A stretch of 64,000 nt of DNA. It comes from Streptomyces camelliae. GTDB lineage: Bacteria > Actinomycetota > Actinomycetes > Streptomycetales > Streptomycetaceae. The position numbers and the translations under genes are program-made. The DNA lies in assembly GCF_027625935.1 (NCBI RefSeq), contig NZ_CP115300.1:5208001-5272000 (forward strand). Reading direction: 5' to 3'. This document shows, in pieces, positions 15,929 through 23,718 of the stretch (the first letter of the stretch is position 1; each line of letters begins with the position of its first letter). The notes beneath the pieces are model-generated. The model was not told the origin of the DNA and did not search any database. It saw nothing but the letters and a program-made list of their open reading frames with translations.

Positions 15929-17373
15929 GGGCGGAGCGGCTGTTCGTCGGTGGGCGGTGGGTGGAGCCGGACGGTGGGCACTATCCGGTGACCGACCCGG
16001 CCACCGAGGAGACCGTCGGCCGGGCGCCGGAGGCCTCGCCGGACCAGGCGCGGGCGGCGTGCGCGGCGGCCCGGGAGGCGTTCGGGGTGTGGTCGCGGAC
16101 CCGGCCGGAGGAGCGGGCGGCGGTGCTGGCGCGGGCGGCGGGGATCATCCGCGACCGGCTGGGGCCGTACGCCGAGCTGGCCAGGGCGGAGACCGGGGCG
16201 ACCACCGCGACCGCGCGGGCGATGCAGGTCGGGGTGGCCGCCGCCCGGTTCCGCCGGTACGCGAGCGTGGAGCCCGCCGAGTGGCCGGTCGCCCCGCAGA
16301 TCAACGAGGCCGGGCCGATGGGCAGGGCGGGCGTGATGGGCGCCCTGGCGGTACGGCAGCCCGTCGGCGTCGTCGCCTGCATCACGTCCTACAACAACCC
16401 GTGGGCCAACCCGGCGGGCAAGATCGCCCCGGCGCTGGCCATGGGCAACACGGTGGTGGTGAAACCGGCCCCGCAGGATCCGCTGTCCGTCTACCGGATG
16501 GCCGAGGCGCTGGAGGAGGCCGGGGTGCCGCCGGGCGTGGTGAACGTGGTCTCGGGGCGGGACGTCGGCGTGGGCGAGGCGGTCGTCGCCAGCGCGGACG
16601 TGGACATGGTGAGCTTCACCGGGTCCACGGCCGTCGGCCGGCGTATCGCCGAGGTGTGCGGGCGGGACATGAAACGCCAGCTGATGGAGCTGGGCGGCAA
16701 GGGGGCTGCGCTCGTCTTCGACGACGCCGACCTGGCCTCCGCCGTCGCCGGCATCGGCACGACCTTCTCCTTCTACAGCGGGCAGATCTGCACGGCACCG
16801 ACGCGGGTGCTGGCGCAGCGGGCCGTGTACGACCGCCTGGTCGAGCAACTGGCCAGATACGCCCGCCGGTTGAAGGTCGGCGATCCGTCCGCCCCGGACA
16901 CGGTGGTCGGGCCGGTGATCTCGGCGGAGCACCGGGCGCGGGTCGAGTCGTACGTCGAACTGGGCCGCAAGGAGGGCGCGACGGTCGTCACCGGCGGTGA
17001 ACGTCCGCCGCTGGAGCGGGGGTTCTACGTCGCCCCGACCCTGCTCGCCGACTGCGCCAACGACATGCGGGTGGCCCGGGAGGAGATCTTCGGGCCGGTC
17101 GTCGTGGTCGTCCCCTTCGACGACGAGGAGGAAGGGATCGCCCTCGCCGACGACTCCGACTACGGCCTGATCGACTACGTCTGGTCTGCCGACGTGGCCA
17201 GGGCCTTCCGGGTGGCCCGGCGGCTGCGCGCGGGCGGGGTCGGCATCAACACGGTGGGGCGGAACATGGAGGCCCCGTTCGGCGGGTTCAAGAGGAGCGG
17301 GGTGGGCCGGGACGTGGGCTCGTACGCCCTGCACGCCTACAGCGAGGTGCAGGCCATCGTGTGGCCGGGGTGA
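15925..17373 (+). CDS. NAD(P)-dependent aldehyde dehydrogenase
   Basis: 482 residues starting at GTG 15925 (VRAERLFVGGRWVEP), overlapping the preceding stop as GTGA. Catalytic features are FTGSTAVG, general base Glu at 255 (MELGGKG) and nucleophile Cys at 289 (GQICTAPTR). C-terminal APFGGFKRSGVGRDVGSYALHAYSEVQ is standard for the family. It probably oxidises an aldehyde product of the two upstream enzymes to an acid that a CoA ligase, such as the one at 757, could activate. The frame remains open far upstream inside the deacylase gene, but that part is a shadow. Confidence 0.92.
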   Translation: MRAERLFVGGRWVEPDGGHYPVTDPATEETVGRAPEASPDQARAACAAAREAFGVWSRTRPEERAAVLARAAGIIRDRLGPYAELARAETGATTATARAMQVGVAAARFRRYASVEPAEWPVAPQINEAGPMGRAGVMGALAVRQPVGVVACITSYNNPWANPAGKIAPALAMGNTVVVKPAPQDPLSVYRMAEALEEAGVPPGVVNVVSGRDVGVGEAVVASADVDMVSFTGSTAVGRRIAEVCGRDMKRQLMELGGKGAALVFDDADLASAVAGIGTTFSFYSGQICTAPTRVLAQRAVYDRLVEQLARYARRLKVGDPSAPDTVVGPVISAEHRARVESYVELGRKEGATVVTGGERPPLERGFYVAPTLLADCANDMRVAREEIFGPVVVVVPFDDEEEGIALADDSDYGLIDYVWSADVARAFRVARRLRAGGVGINTVGRNMEAPFGGFKRSGVGRDVGSYALHAYSEVQAIVWPG

Positions 17374-17395
17374 GGGGCCGGCCCTCCTCGGCCCG

Positions 17396-17493
17396 CTCAG
17401 CCCTCAGCTCCCAGTCCCAGCCCTCAGCTCCCGGTCCCCGGTCCCCAGCCCTCAGCTCCCGGTCCCCGGTCCCCGGTCCCCGGTCCTCAGCCC
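17396..17493. repeat. Low-complexity CCGGTCC/CCTCAGCTC repeats between convergent genes
   Basis: Degenerate direct repeats of CCCTCAGCTCC and CCGGTCCC fill the gap between the ALDH and DUF385 genes. No stable hairpin is evident. Confidence 0.7.
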
Positions 17494-17889
17494 TCAGTCC
17501 TCCAGATCCACCCGCACCGTCAGCAGATCCGTGCCGAACGCCCGTACCGCCGCGCTGTTGAAGCGGGGCAGGGCACGCAAGCGGGTCACGGGGTCGTCGT
17601 CGGGGAGGAGGTGGGCGGTGCCGTGATGCCAGCGGCCGGCGATGCGGACACGGACGCGGGGGTCGGCCTGGATGTTGCGGACGTACTGCGACTTGTGGCC
17701 GAACTCGGAGACCAGCCAGAAGGACCCGCCGACCCGGCGGCCGCCGACCGGGGTCTGCCGGGGCAGGCCCGAGGTGCGGCCGGTGGTCTCCAGGAGGATC
17801 TGGAACGGCAGCCGCCGGTTGAGCGGATTGGCGAGGTGCCGCTGGAAGGCGGTCACGAGGCGGTGCTTGAGGTCGCTGCTGCCTGACAT
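17494..17889 (-). CDS. Deazaflavin (F420)-dependent nitroreductase-family protein
   Basis: 131 residues beginning MSGSSDLKHRLVTAFQRHLA. The segments PFQILLETTGRTSGLPRQTP and FWLVSEFGHKSQYVRNIQAD are the split-barrel signature of the DUF385/Ddn family that binds F420H2. It is convergent with the ALDH gene. Members reduce nitro compounds or quinones. The start ATG 17889 has a GGAGAG ribosome binding site; ten more codons upstream are open but unlikely. It is one of several presumed F420 users near fbiC. Confidence 0.85.
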   Translation of the reverse strand: MSGSSDLKHRLVTAFQRHLANPLNRRLPFQILLETTGRTSGLPRQTPVGGRRVGGSFWLVSEFGHKSQYVRNIQADPRVRVRIAGRWHHGTAHLLPDDDPVTRLRALPRFNSAAVRAFGTDLLTVRVDLED

Positions 17890-18032
17890 GTCTGTCGCTC
17901 TCCTGGTCTCCTGACACACCGGAAGGGGGATGGTGTGTCGGCCCCGTGCGGGGCGTGTGATGCCTGGACGTTCCTACAACTGCCGCGTGTTAGCCTCCCC
18001 TGCGGTCGTGAGCTACGCAACGGGGGAGCGGG

Positions 18033-18563
18033 ATGGGCGGGTCGTCGGACGGCTACACGGTGAGGTCCGGCATGTCCGGACAGGCGAACGAGCTGGACGG
18101 GGCCGGCGACGACGCCGGGCACATACACCAGGCCATCCAGCCCACCATGTGTTACACGGAGGACGCCCTCGGCGGCCCCGAGGCCGGTGCGGCGTTCAAC
18201 GCCTTCGCCGCCGCCTGGGTGGACGACGCGGCCACCCTGGAGTCGGCGCTGCACGAACTCGCCGGCAAGGTCCGCCTCGCCAAGGGCGCCTACGCGGGCG
18301 GCGACCACGCGGTGGCGACGCGCGCCGCGGCCGTGACCACCGACGCGGCCGGCCTCGGCAACGGGGTCACCACCATGCCGACACCGGCCGGAAGCTCCTA
18401 CGTCACCACCATGCCGACCCCGGTCGGAAACGCGTACGTCACCACCATGCCGACGCCCGCCACCGGCCCGGACCCCACCACCATGCCGGCGCCCGACGGC
18501 GGCGGCCCCGTCACCACCATGCCCGTGCACGCCGACCGCCCGTCGGCCCTCACCACGTACTGA
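18033..18563 (+). CDS. WXG100/EspC-like protein with TTMP repeat tail
   Basis: 176 residues. The first ~100 are helical and Ala-rich, with FNAFAAAWVDDAATLESALH ELAGKVRLAKGAY resembling small ESX (type VII) substrates. Residues 112-164 consist of five 12-residue repeats (VTTMPTPAGSSY, VTTMPTPVGNAY, VTTMPTPATGPD, PTTMPAPDGGGP, then VTTMPVHADRP), an extended Thr/Pro-rich tail. There is no signal peptide. GGGGGAG lies 5 nt before the ATG. It is first of four closely spaced genes. It may be a chaperone or co-secreted partner of the 543-residue protein downstream. Confidence 0.6.
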   Translation: MGGSSDGYTVRSGMSGQANELDGAGDDAGHIHQAIQPTMCYTEDALGGPEAGAAFNAFAAAWVDDAATLESALHELAGKVRLAKGAYAGGDHAVATRAAAVTTDAAGLGNGVTTMPTPAGSSYVTTMPTPVGNAYVTTMPTPATGPDPTTMPAPDGGGPVTTMPVHADRPSALTTY

Positions 18564-18573
18564 GGGCGGGGCG

Positions 18574-20205
18574 ATGACCGGACTTCTGGGCCTCCCGGAC
18601 CCCTTCGGTGCCCTCGGCACCCCGGCCGGCCGCCGTGACTGGCTGGCCGACCTCGCCGTGAGCATTCCCAAGGCCGCGGACAAGAACGACCTGCTGGACC
18701 AGATCGACAACGCCCTGTTCGTCTCCGCGCCCGTCGGTGACACGGCCACCCTCGAAGCGCTGGGCAAGCGCTACCGGGGCCAGGTCGACAAGGCCGGTGA
18801 GCTGCACGACCGTACGGACAAGGTGGCGAAGAAGGGCCTGCCGGAGGTCTGGGTCGGCGACACCAGCGTCCTCGCCTCCGACGGCGTGGCCGCCGCAGCC
18901 CGCGCCGCGACCAAGATGGCCGACGCCTTCCAGGGCGGCGCCAGGGCACTGCACGCGCTGGCCGACGCGCTCGGCACCGCGCAGCGGCAGGACGCCGACG
19001 GGCGCGCCAAGATGGCGCAGGCCAAGCAGCGGCTCGGCCCGAAGGACAGCGTCTTCAACCTCGGTGACGTGTTCGAGAGCGACGCGGAGAAGAAGGCGAC
19101 CCTCGACGCGGGGCGGGCCCTGGCCACCGACGGGGTCGACCTCATGCACAAGGCGGCCGTCACCGCCGACGACGCCGTACGCGCCGCCGCTCGCGACCTG
19201 AACAAGTGGGCGGCCGAGGCCCGCGCAGGCAAGATGCACACCGGCCGGCTTTCCGCGGTGGACCGGCTGATGCTCGCCGACACCAGCGGCAAGGACGGCG
19301 CGGCCGACCTCAACGAGATCCTCACCGCGAACGACCTGGAACGCTCCGGCCGGGCCATGGACCAGCTCTCGCCCGCCGACCGGGCCCGGATGGATCAGCT
19401 CCTCGCGGGCGCCAAGACGCCGCAGGAGAAGGCGTACCTGATGAAGGCCCTCGCCGCGGGCCACAGCGTCGACGACATCCAGACCTTCGACGGCAAGATC
19501 CACGGCAAGGACCCGGCCTGGCTGCAACGGCATCTCACCCCGATCGTCACCGACGGCGACAGCCTCAAGGACGAGGGGACGAACCCGATCAGCGGTGCCA
19601 ACATGAACACCCAGCTCCAGGACTTCCAGGGCCAGAACTGGGCACAGGGCGGCGACGGCCAGGAGGGCACCTGTGTCGCCTCCTCCACGGTCACCGCACG
19701 CGCCCTGGTCGACCCCGTCTACGCCCTCTCCCTCACCGGCGGACCCAGCGGCCAGGAGGACTCCGCGGAGGCCTTCCGGCAGCGCCTGATCGCCGAACAG
19801 CACCGGGTGCACGAGGAGGGGCACGGCGGCGCCAACTGGAACGGCATGGGCCTGCAGGGCAAGACCGAGGTCGTCAACAAGGAGATCAGCCCGGAGACCG
19901 GCAGCACGTACGAGATGCACGAGGTTCCGGACGCGAACGCCCGGCGCGATGTCCTGCCGGACATCGAGAAGGCGGTGGCGGACGGCAAGCCGGTGCCCAT
20001 CGGCGTCCAGGGCCACGACGAGAAGGGCAACCGGGTCGGGCACGCCATGATGATCATCGGCCAGGAGGGTGACAAGCTGGAGATCTACAACCCGTGGGGC
20101 AAGACCACCTGGGTCAGCGAGAACGACTTCGTCAACGGAGGCATGGCGAAGGCCAGCGACAACGAGCTGCCCGACGCCTACGAGGTCCACCTGCCCCAGG
20201 ACTGA
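18574..20205 (+). CDS. Large helical protein with C-terminal papain-like cysteine peptidase domain (candidate type VII effector)
   Basis: 543 residues. The N-terminal ~300 are Ala/Asp/Lys-rich and predicted helical, like the long trunk of WXG/LXG-type secreted proteins. The C-terminal ~200 carry a papain-fold triad in the expected order: Cys367 in GQEGTCVASSTVTARAL, His490 in RVGHAMMIIGQEGD and Asn506 in KLEIYNPWGKTTWV. No classical signal peptide is seen, which suits export by an ESX-type system. It sits 10 nt after the WXG-like gene and 12 nt before a chagasin-like lipoprotein gene. The likely job is a secreted protease, perhaps antibacterial or developmental. No ESX machinery is in the window, so export is inferred. 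Confidence 0.65.
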   Translation: MTGLLGLPDPFGALGTPAGRRDWLADLAVSIPKAADKNDLLDQIDNALFVSAPVGDTATLEALGKRYRGQVDKAGELHDRTDKVAKKGLPEVWVGDTSVLASDGVAAAARAATKMADAFQGGARALHALADALGTAQRQDADGRAKMAQAKQRLGPKDSVFNLGDVFESDAEKKATLDAGRALATDGVDLMHKAAVTADDAVRAAARDLNKWAAEARAGKMHTGRLSAVDRLMLADTSGKDGAADLNEILTANDLERSGRAMDQLSPADRARMDQLLAGAKTPQEKAYLMKALAAGHSVDDIQTFDGKIHGKDPAWLQRHLTPIVTDGDSLKDEGTNPISGANMNTQLQDFQGQNWAQGGDGQEGTCVASSTVTARALVDPVYALSLTGGPSGQEDSAEAFRQRLIAEQHRVHEEGHGGANWNGMGLQGKTEVVNKEISPETGSTYEMHEVPDANARRDVLPDIEKAVADGKPVPIGVQGHDEKGNRVGHAMMIIGQEGDKLEIYNPWGKTTWVSENDFVNGGMAKASDNELPDAYEVHLPQD

Positions 20206-20217
20206 CGGAAACCAGCG

Positions 20218-20727
20218 ATGACTTCACGTGCACCTCTCCTCGCCCCGGCCGCCCTCCTCTGCCTGCTCGCCCTCACCGGCTGCGGCACGAGCGGCGGGAC
20301 CGGAACCCCGAGCTCATCGGCGACCCCCAGCGCCTCGGCGACTCCCGCCACCCCCGCGTACGGCACCGAGCACCGGACCCTCGCCGTCGCGCCGGGCGAG
20401 CGGTTCTCGCTCACCGTGCCGGCGGCTCCGACCCTGGGCCAGAACTGGTACCTCGCCAAGCCGGGACCGGACGCCACCGTGCTGAAGTACCAGGGCAAAC
20501 GGGCGGACTACGGCAGCGCCGGCAAGGACGTCGACGGCAGCACCGACGGCACCCAGTCCTTCGGCTTCACCGCCCTGGCGAAGGGCACGGCGACGGTACG
20601 GCTGCTGTACTGCCCCATGGACGCGTGTACGGGCAAGCCCTCCGCGTCCCCGTCGCCGTACCCCACCCTGACCGCCCGCCCGCGCGCCCAGGCCGGCTAC
20701 TACGTCTTCACGATCACCGTCCGCTGA
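20218..20727 (+). CDS. Chagasin-like (I42) lipoprotein, probable cysteine-peptidase inhibitor
   Basis: 169 residues with a lipobox LTGC (Cys22), a Thr/Ser/Pro linker and an immunoglobulin-like domain from about residue 50. The domain keeps chagasin landmarks: PTLGQNW (71-77) in place of the family's NPTTGxxW loop, and FGFTALAKGTATVRLLY (115-131) matching the family's FxALxPGTxxxxxxY strand. The final YYVFTITVR strand also fits. Chagasin-family proteins block papain-like peptidases by inserting such loops into the active site. The immediate upstream gene encodes a papain-like peptidase, so this is a likely surface-anchored self-protection or control factor. Confidence 0.7.
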   Translation: MTSRAPLLAPAALLCLLALTGCGTSGGTGTPSSSATPSASATPATPAYGTEHRTLAVAPGERFSLTVPAAPTLGQNWYLAKPGPDATVLKYQGKRADYGSAGKDVDGSTDGTQSFGFTALAKGTATVRLLYCPMDACTGKPSASPSPYPTLTARPRAQAGYYVFTITVR

Positions 20728-20731
20728 ATCA

Positions 20732-21145
20732 GTGACCGGAACCGAGGCCCTCATGCCCCCAGCACCCGACAGCGACAGCCGCAGCGACGACGAGGTCCTG
20801 GCCGCCACCGACGTCGCCATGCTGCTGCGCTACGGCCTGACCCAGGACGCCTTGCGCACCGCGCTGTTCGGTGACGGCGCCGTGGCGGCCGCCGTCACCC
20901 TCGACCGGCTCGGTGTGCTGCCGCGCTCGCTGACGTTCCTCGCCGAGATCGTCCGGTCAGGCGGCCTGGCCTACGCGGCCGGGCTGCCCGAGCCGCTGCC
21001 GGCCCCGGAGCCGGCCGAGCGCTTGCGCGACTGGCTGACCGGCGCCGCGCAGACCGCCACCACCCCCGAGGCCGAGATCCGCGCCGCCCGCTGGCTGGAC
21101 GCGGTCGCCGAGATCATCGCCCTGCGGCGGTCCGTCCGTCGCTGA
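20732..21145 (+). CDS. Hypothetical protein, fourth gene of the peptidase/inhibitor operon
   Basis: 137 residues (from GTG 20732; ATG at 20753 is possible). Helical, Ala/Leu-rich, soluble, no signal peptide and no recognised motif. The gene starts 4 nt after the lipoprotein stop, so it is translationally linked. Its last 32 bp overlap the 3' end of the convergent PHP hydrolase gene. It could be a second partner or immunity factor, but that is only suggested by position. Confidence 0.6.
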   Translation: MTGTEALMPPAPDSDSRSDDEVLAATDVAMLLRYGLTQDALRTALFGDGAVAAAVTLDRLGVLPRSLTFLAEIVRSGGLAYAAGLPEPLPAPEPAERLRDWLTGAAQTATTPEAEIRAARWLDAVAEIIALRRSVRR

Positions 21146-22691
21146 CCGCACCGGCCGCCCCGAGGAAGACCGGGTTGGTGAACGCGGCCAGCGCCCCCGG
21201 CACCGGCCCGGCCGCCGTCTCGTGCCGCACCTCGGCCCGCACGTACGCCGCGTAGGAGGGCGTCGTACGCCACTCGACCGTGCCCGTGCCCGCCACCGGC
21301 AGCGGATCGCTGGTGAACAGCACCCCCTGGTCGGTGACGAACCGCACCGAGCAGCGCGGCGCGCCCGAGACCTCCAGCCGTACGGTCACCGGGGTGTCGG
21401 CGGCCACCGCCAGCCGCTCCCCGATGCCCGCCTGCTGCCCGCGCCCGCCCGTCGCCGTGAAGGCGAGGGTGACGTTCTTCGACTCGGCGATGTACGAGCG
21501 TCCGGCGCGGATGCCCTCCTGGATCGCCTCCCGGGTCAGGTCGTCGGCGAGGACGACCGTCTGGGGGCTGCCGACCGCGTCCGGGTCGCGGTGGGCGTCG
21601 CTGTTGCCCATCGCCGGGAGCCAGGCCCGCCCCTGCCGCACGGAGGCGACCAGCTGGTTGTCCCAGTCGGCCAGGGTCACCTCGTCGTCCGGGGTGTACG
21701 GGCCGTTCCACACCTCCACGGCGTCCGCCTCGCCGAAGCCGAACTTCCAGCCGCAGCCGACACAGGTGGCGTGCGGATGGGCGGGGACCACCAGGCCGCC
21801 CGCCCGCCGGATGTCCCGCGCGAAGCGGGCCCAGCGGTTGTCCCGGGCCCGGTACCGCCAGTCCACGAACGTGCCGGGCTCGGTGCCGAGCGCCACCACG
21901 TGCCCGTTGCGGGTGGTGACCTCCTCGCCGAGCATGATCAGCAGGTCGTCGCCCGCCTGGTCCGCCCAGTGGGGGTGGGCGGAGTGGGTGTTGTGGTCCG
22001 AGGAGTTGATGAAGTCCAGGCCCGCCGCCCGCGCGAGAGCCGCGATCTCGGCCGGGGTGCGGCGGCCGTCGGAGTACCAGGAGTGCAGGTGGCAGTCGCC
22101 CCGGTACCAGTCCCGGCCCCGCCCCTTGGCCCGGGACGGCGGATACACGGGCCTCGGGGTCTCGCCGGGGTCGCCGTAGGTCAGCGTGATGGTCAGCTCG
22201 TACATCAGCCCCTGCGGCGCCACCGTGTAGGGGCCCAGCACGACGTACCAGGTGCCCTCCCGCATCGGGCCGGGGATGTACCCGGGGGTCGCGTCGTCGG
22301 CCCGCACGAAGAACTCGGTGCGCGCCCCGCCCGACCAGCCCCGGAAGCCCCGGCCGCCCAGCTCGGTGCCGTGGTCGTCGAAGAGGCCGATGTCGAGGGC
22401 GTTGCCGGGGGTCCCGGCCGGGACGGACGGCTTGTCGTAGGTGTAGGAGACCCTGAGCTCCCGTACCCCGGCGGGCACTTCGACCGGGACGTACACGAAG
22501 TCGGGGGAGCCGGGCGGCAGCGTCCCGCGCACCGTCCGCGTCTGCTGTCCCTGCCCGTCCGCCGCTGCGAAGCTCACGCTTCCCAACGTAAGGGCAGCGG
22601 CGGCGCCCGTCACGAACAGCGCGCGTCTGCCGATGCCGTGAGTGTGCTCGGGAGCGTGCTCGTGAGTGTGCTCGTGCGTGTCGTCACACAT
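21114..22691 (-). CDS. CehA/McbA-family PHP-domain metallohydrolase, exported
   Basis: 525 residues starting at ATG 22691, MCDDTHEHTHEHAPEHTHG, a His-rich head with repeated HEH. It is followed by a Tat-like signal (GRRALFVTGAAAALTLGSVSFAAA). After a beta-sandwich, the PHP metal ligands are GDCHLHSWYSDG, NSSDHNTHS, VPAHPHATC and GNSDAHRDPDA. Family members are metal-dependent phosphoesterases or esterases, including carbaryl hydrolase. The Tat route would export the folded metalloenzyme. The in-frame extension up to 22868 lacks support. Confidence 0.85.
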   Translation of the reverse strand: MCDDTHEHTHEHAPEHTHGIGRRALFVTGAAAALTLGSVSFAAADGQGQQTRTVRGTLPPGSPDFVYVPVEVPAGVRELRVSYTYDKPSVPAGTPGNALDIGLFDDHGTELGGRGFRGWSGGARTEFFVRADDATPGYIPGPMREGTWYVVLGPYTVAPQGLMYELTITLTYGDPGETPRPVYPPSRAKGRGRDWYRGDCHLHSWYSDGRRTPAEIAALARAAGLDFINSSDHNTHSAHPHWADQAGDDLLIMLGEEVTTRNGHVVALGTEPGTFVDWRYRARDNRWARFARDIRRAGGLVVPAHPHATCVGCGWKFGFGEADAVEVWNGPYTPDDEVTLADWDNQLVASVRQGRAWLPAMGNSDAHRDPDAVGSPQTVVLADDLTREAIQEGIRAGRSYIAESKNVTLAFTATGGRGQQAGIGERLAVAADTPVTVRLEVSGAPRCSVRFVTDQGVLFTSDPLPVAGTGTVEWRTTPSYAAYVRAEVRHETAAGPVPGALAAFTNPVFLGAAGAVSDGRTAAGR

Positions 22692-22824
22692 GGTGGTCAC
22701 TCTTCCGTCCGGGTGTGAACTCCCGTGAAAGGGAAGGCGATTGACGAGCGGGAGTTGATGGACGGAAGGGTAATGCCGACTGGTCGGTATGGACAGGCGG
22801 GTCTCGGCTCGGTAGAGATGGGAC

Positions 22825-23670
22825 ATGCGTATCGCCGTCACCATCTTCCTCACCGATGAGACCGTCACGCCGGTCCGGCTCGCCCGCGAGCTGGAACAGC
22901 GCGGCTACGCCGGCCTCTACCTGCCCGAGCACACCCACATCCCGGTCGAGCGGACCACCCCGTACCCGGCGGGCGGCGAGCTGCCGCGCGAGTACGGCCG
23001 CACGCTGGACCCCTTCGTGGCCCTGGGCCAGGCCGCGGCCGTCACCGAGCGGCTCGGCCTCGGCACCGGTATCACGCTGGTGGCCCAGCACGACCCCATC
23101 GCCCTCGCCAAGCAGATCGCCACCCTCGACCACCTCTCCGGCGGCCGCTTCACCCTCGGCCTCGGCTACGGCTGGAACGTGGAGGAGGCCGCCGACCACG
23201 GCGTGCGGTGGCGTACGCGCCGGGAGCTGGTCCGGGACCGGATGCGGCTGATGCAGGCACTGTGGGCCGGGGAACCCACCGCCTACGAGGGTGAGTTCGG
23301 CGCGGTCCGGGCCAGTGACGCCCACCCCAAGCCGGCGCAGAAGCCGCGCGGCCCGGTCACCGGCCCGCGCACGCTCGTCGGCGGGACGGCCGGGCCGAAG
23401 CTGTTCGCGCACATCGCCGAGTACGCCGACGGCTGGCTGCCGATCGGCGGGCGGGGCCTCACCGAGTCCCTGCCGGCGCTGCGCACGGCCTGGGCGGACG
23501 CGGGCCGCGACCCGGCCGCCCTCCAGGTCGTCCCGTACGCGGTCCTGCCGACCCCCGGCAAGCTCGCCCACTACGCCGAGCTGGGCATCGAGGAGGTGGT
23601 GCTCCAGCTGCCGTCGGCGGGGGAGGCCGAGGTGCTGCGGGCGTTGGACGGCTACGGCAGCTTCCTGTAG
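22825..23670 (+). CDS. LLM-class F420-dependent oxidoreductase
   Basis: 281 residues, MRIAVTIFLTDETVTPVRLA. Motifs are GYAGLYLPEHTHIPV, KQIATLDHLSGGRFTLGLGYG and TLVGGTAGPKLFAHIAEYADGW, typical of the TIGR03619-type F420 group. It is monocistronic, divergent from the PHP hydrolase gene and directly upstream of fbiC (48 bp). Reaction and substrate are unknown. Confidence 0.88.
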   Translation: MRIAVTIFLTDETVTPVRLARELEQRGYAGLYLPEHTHIPVERTTPYPAGGELPREYGRTLDPFVALGQAAAVTERLGLGTGITLVAQHDPIALAKQIATLDHLSGGRFTLGLGYGWNVEEAADHGVRWRTRRELVRDRMRLMQALWAGEPTAYEGEFGAVRASDAHPKPAQKPRGPVTGPRTLVGGTAGPKLFAHIAEYADGWLPIGGRGLTESLPALRTAWADAGRDPAALQVVPYAVLPTPGKLAHYAELGIEEVVLQLPSAGEAEVLRALDGYGSFL

Positions 23671-23718
23671 GCCGGGCGGCGCCGTTGGCCCTGATCACGT
23701 CGAACGTATGGTGGAGGG

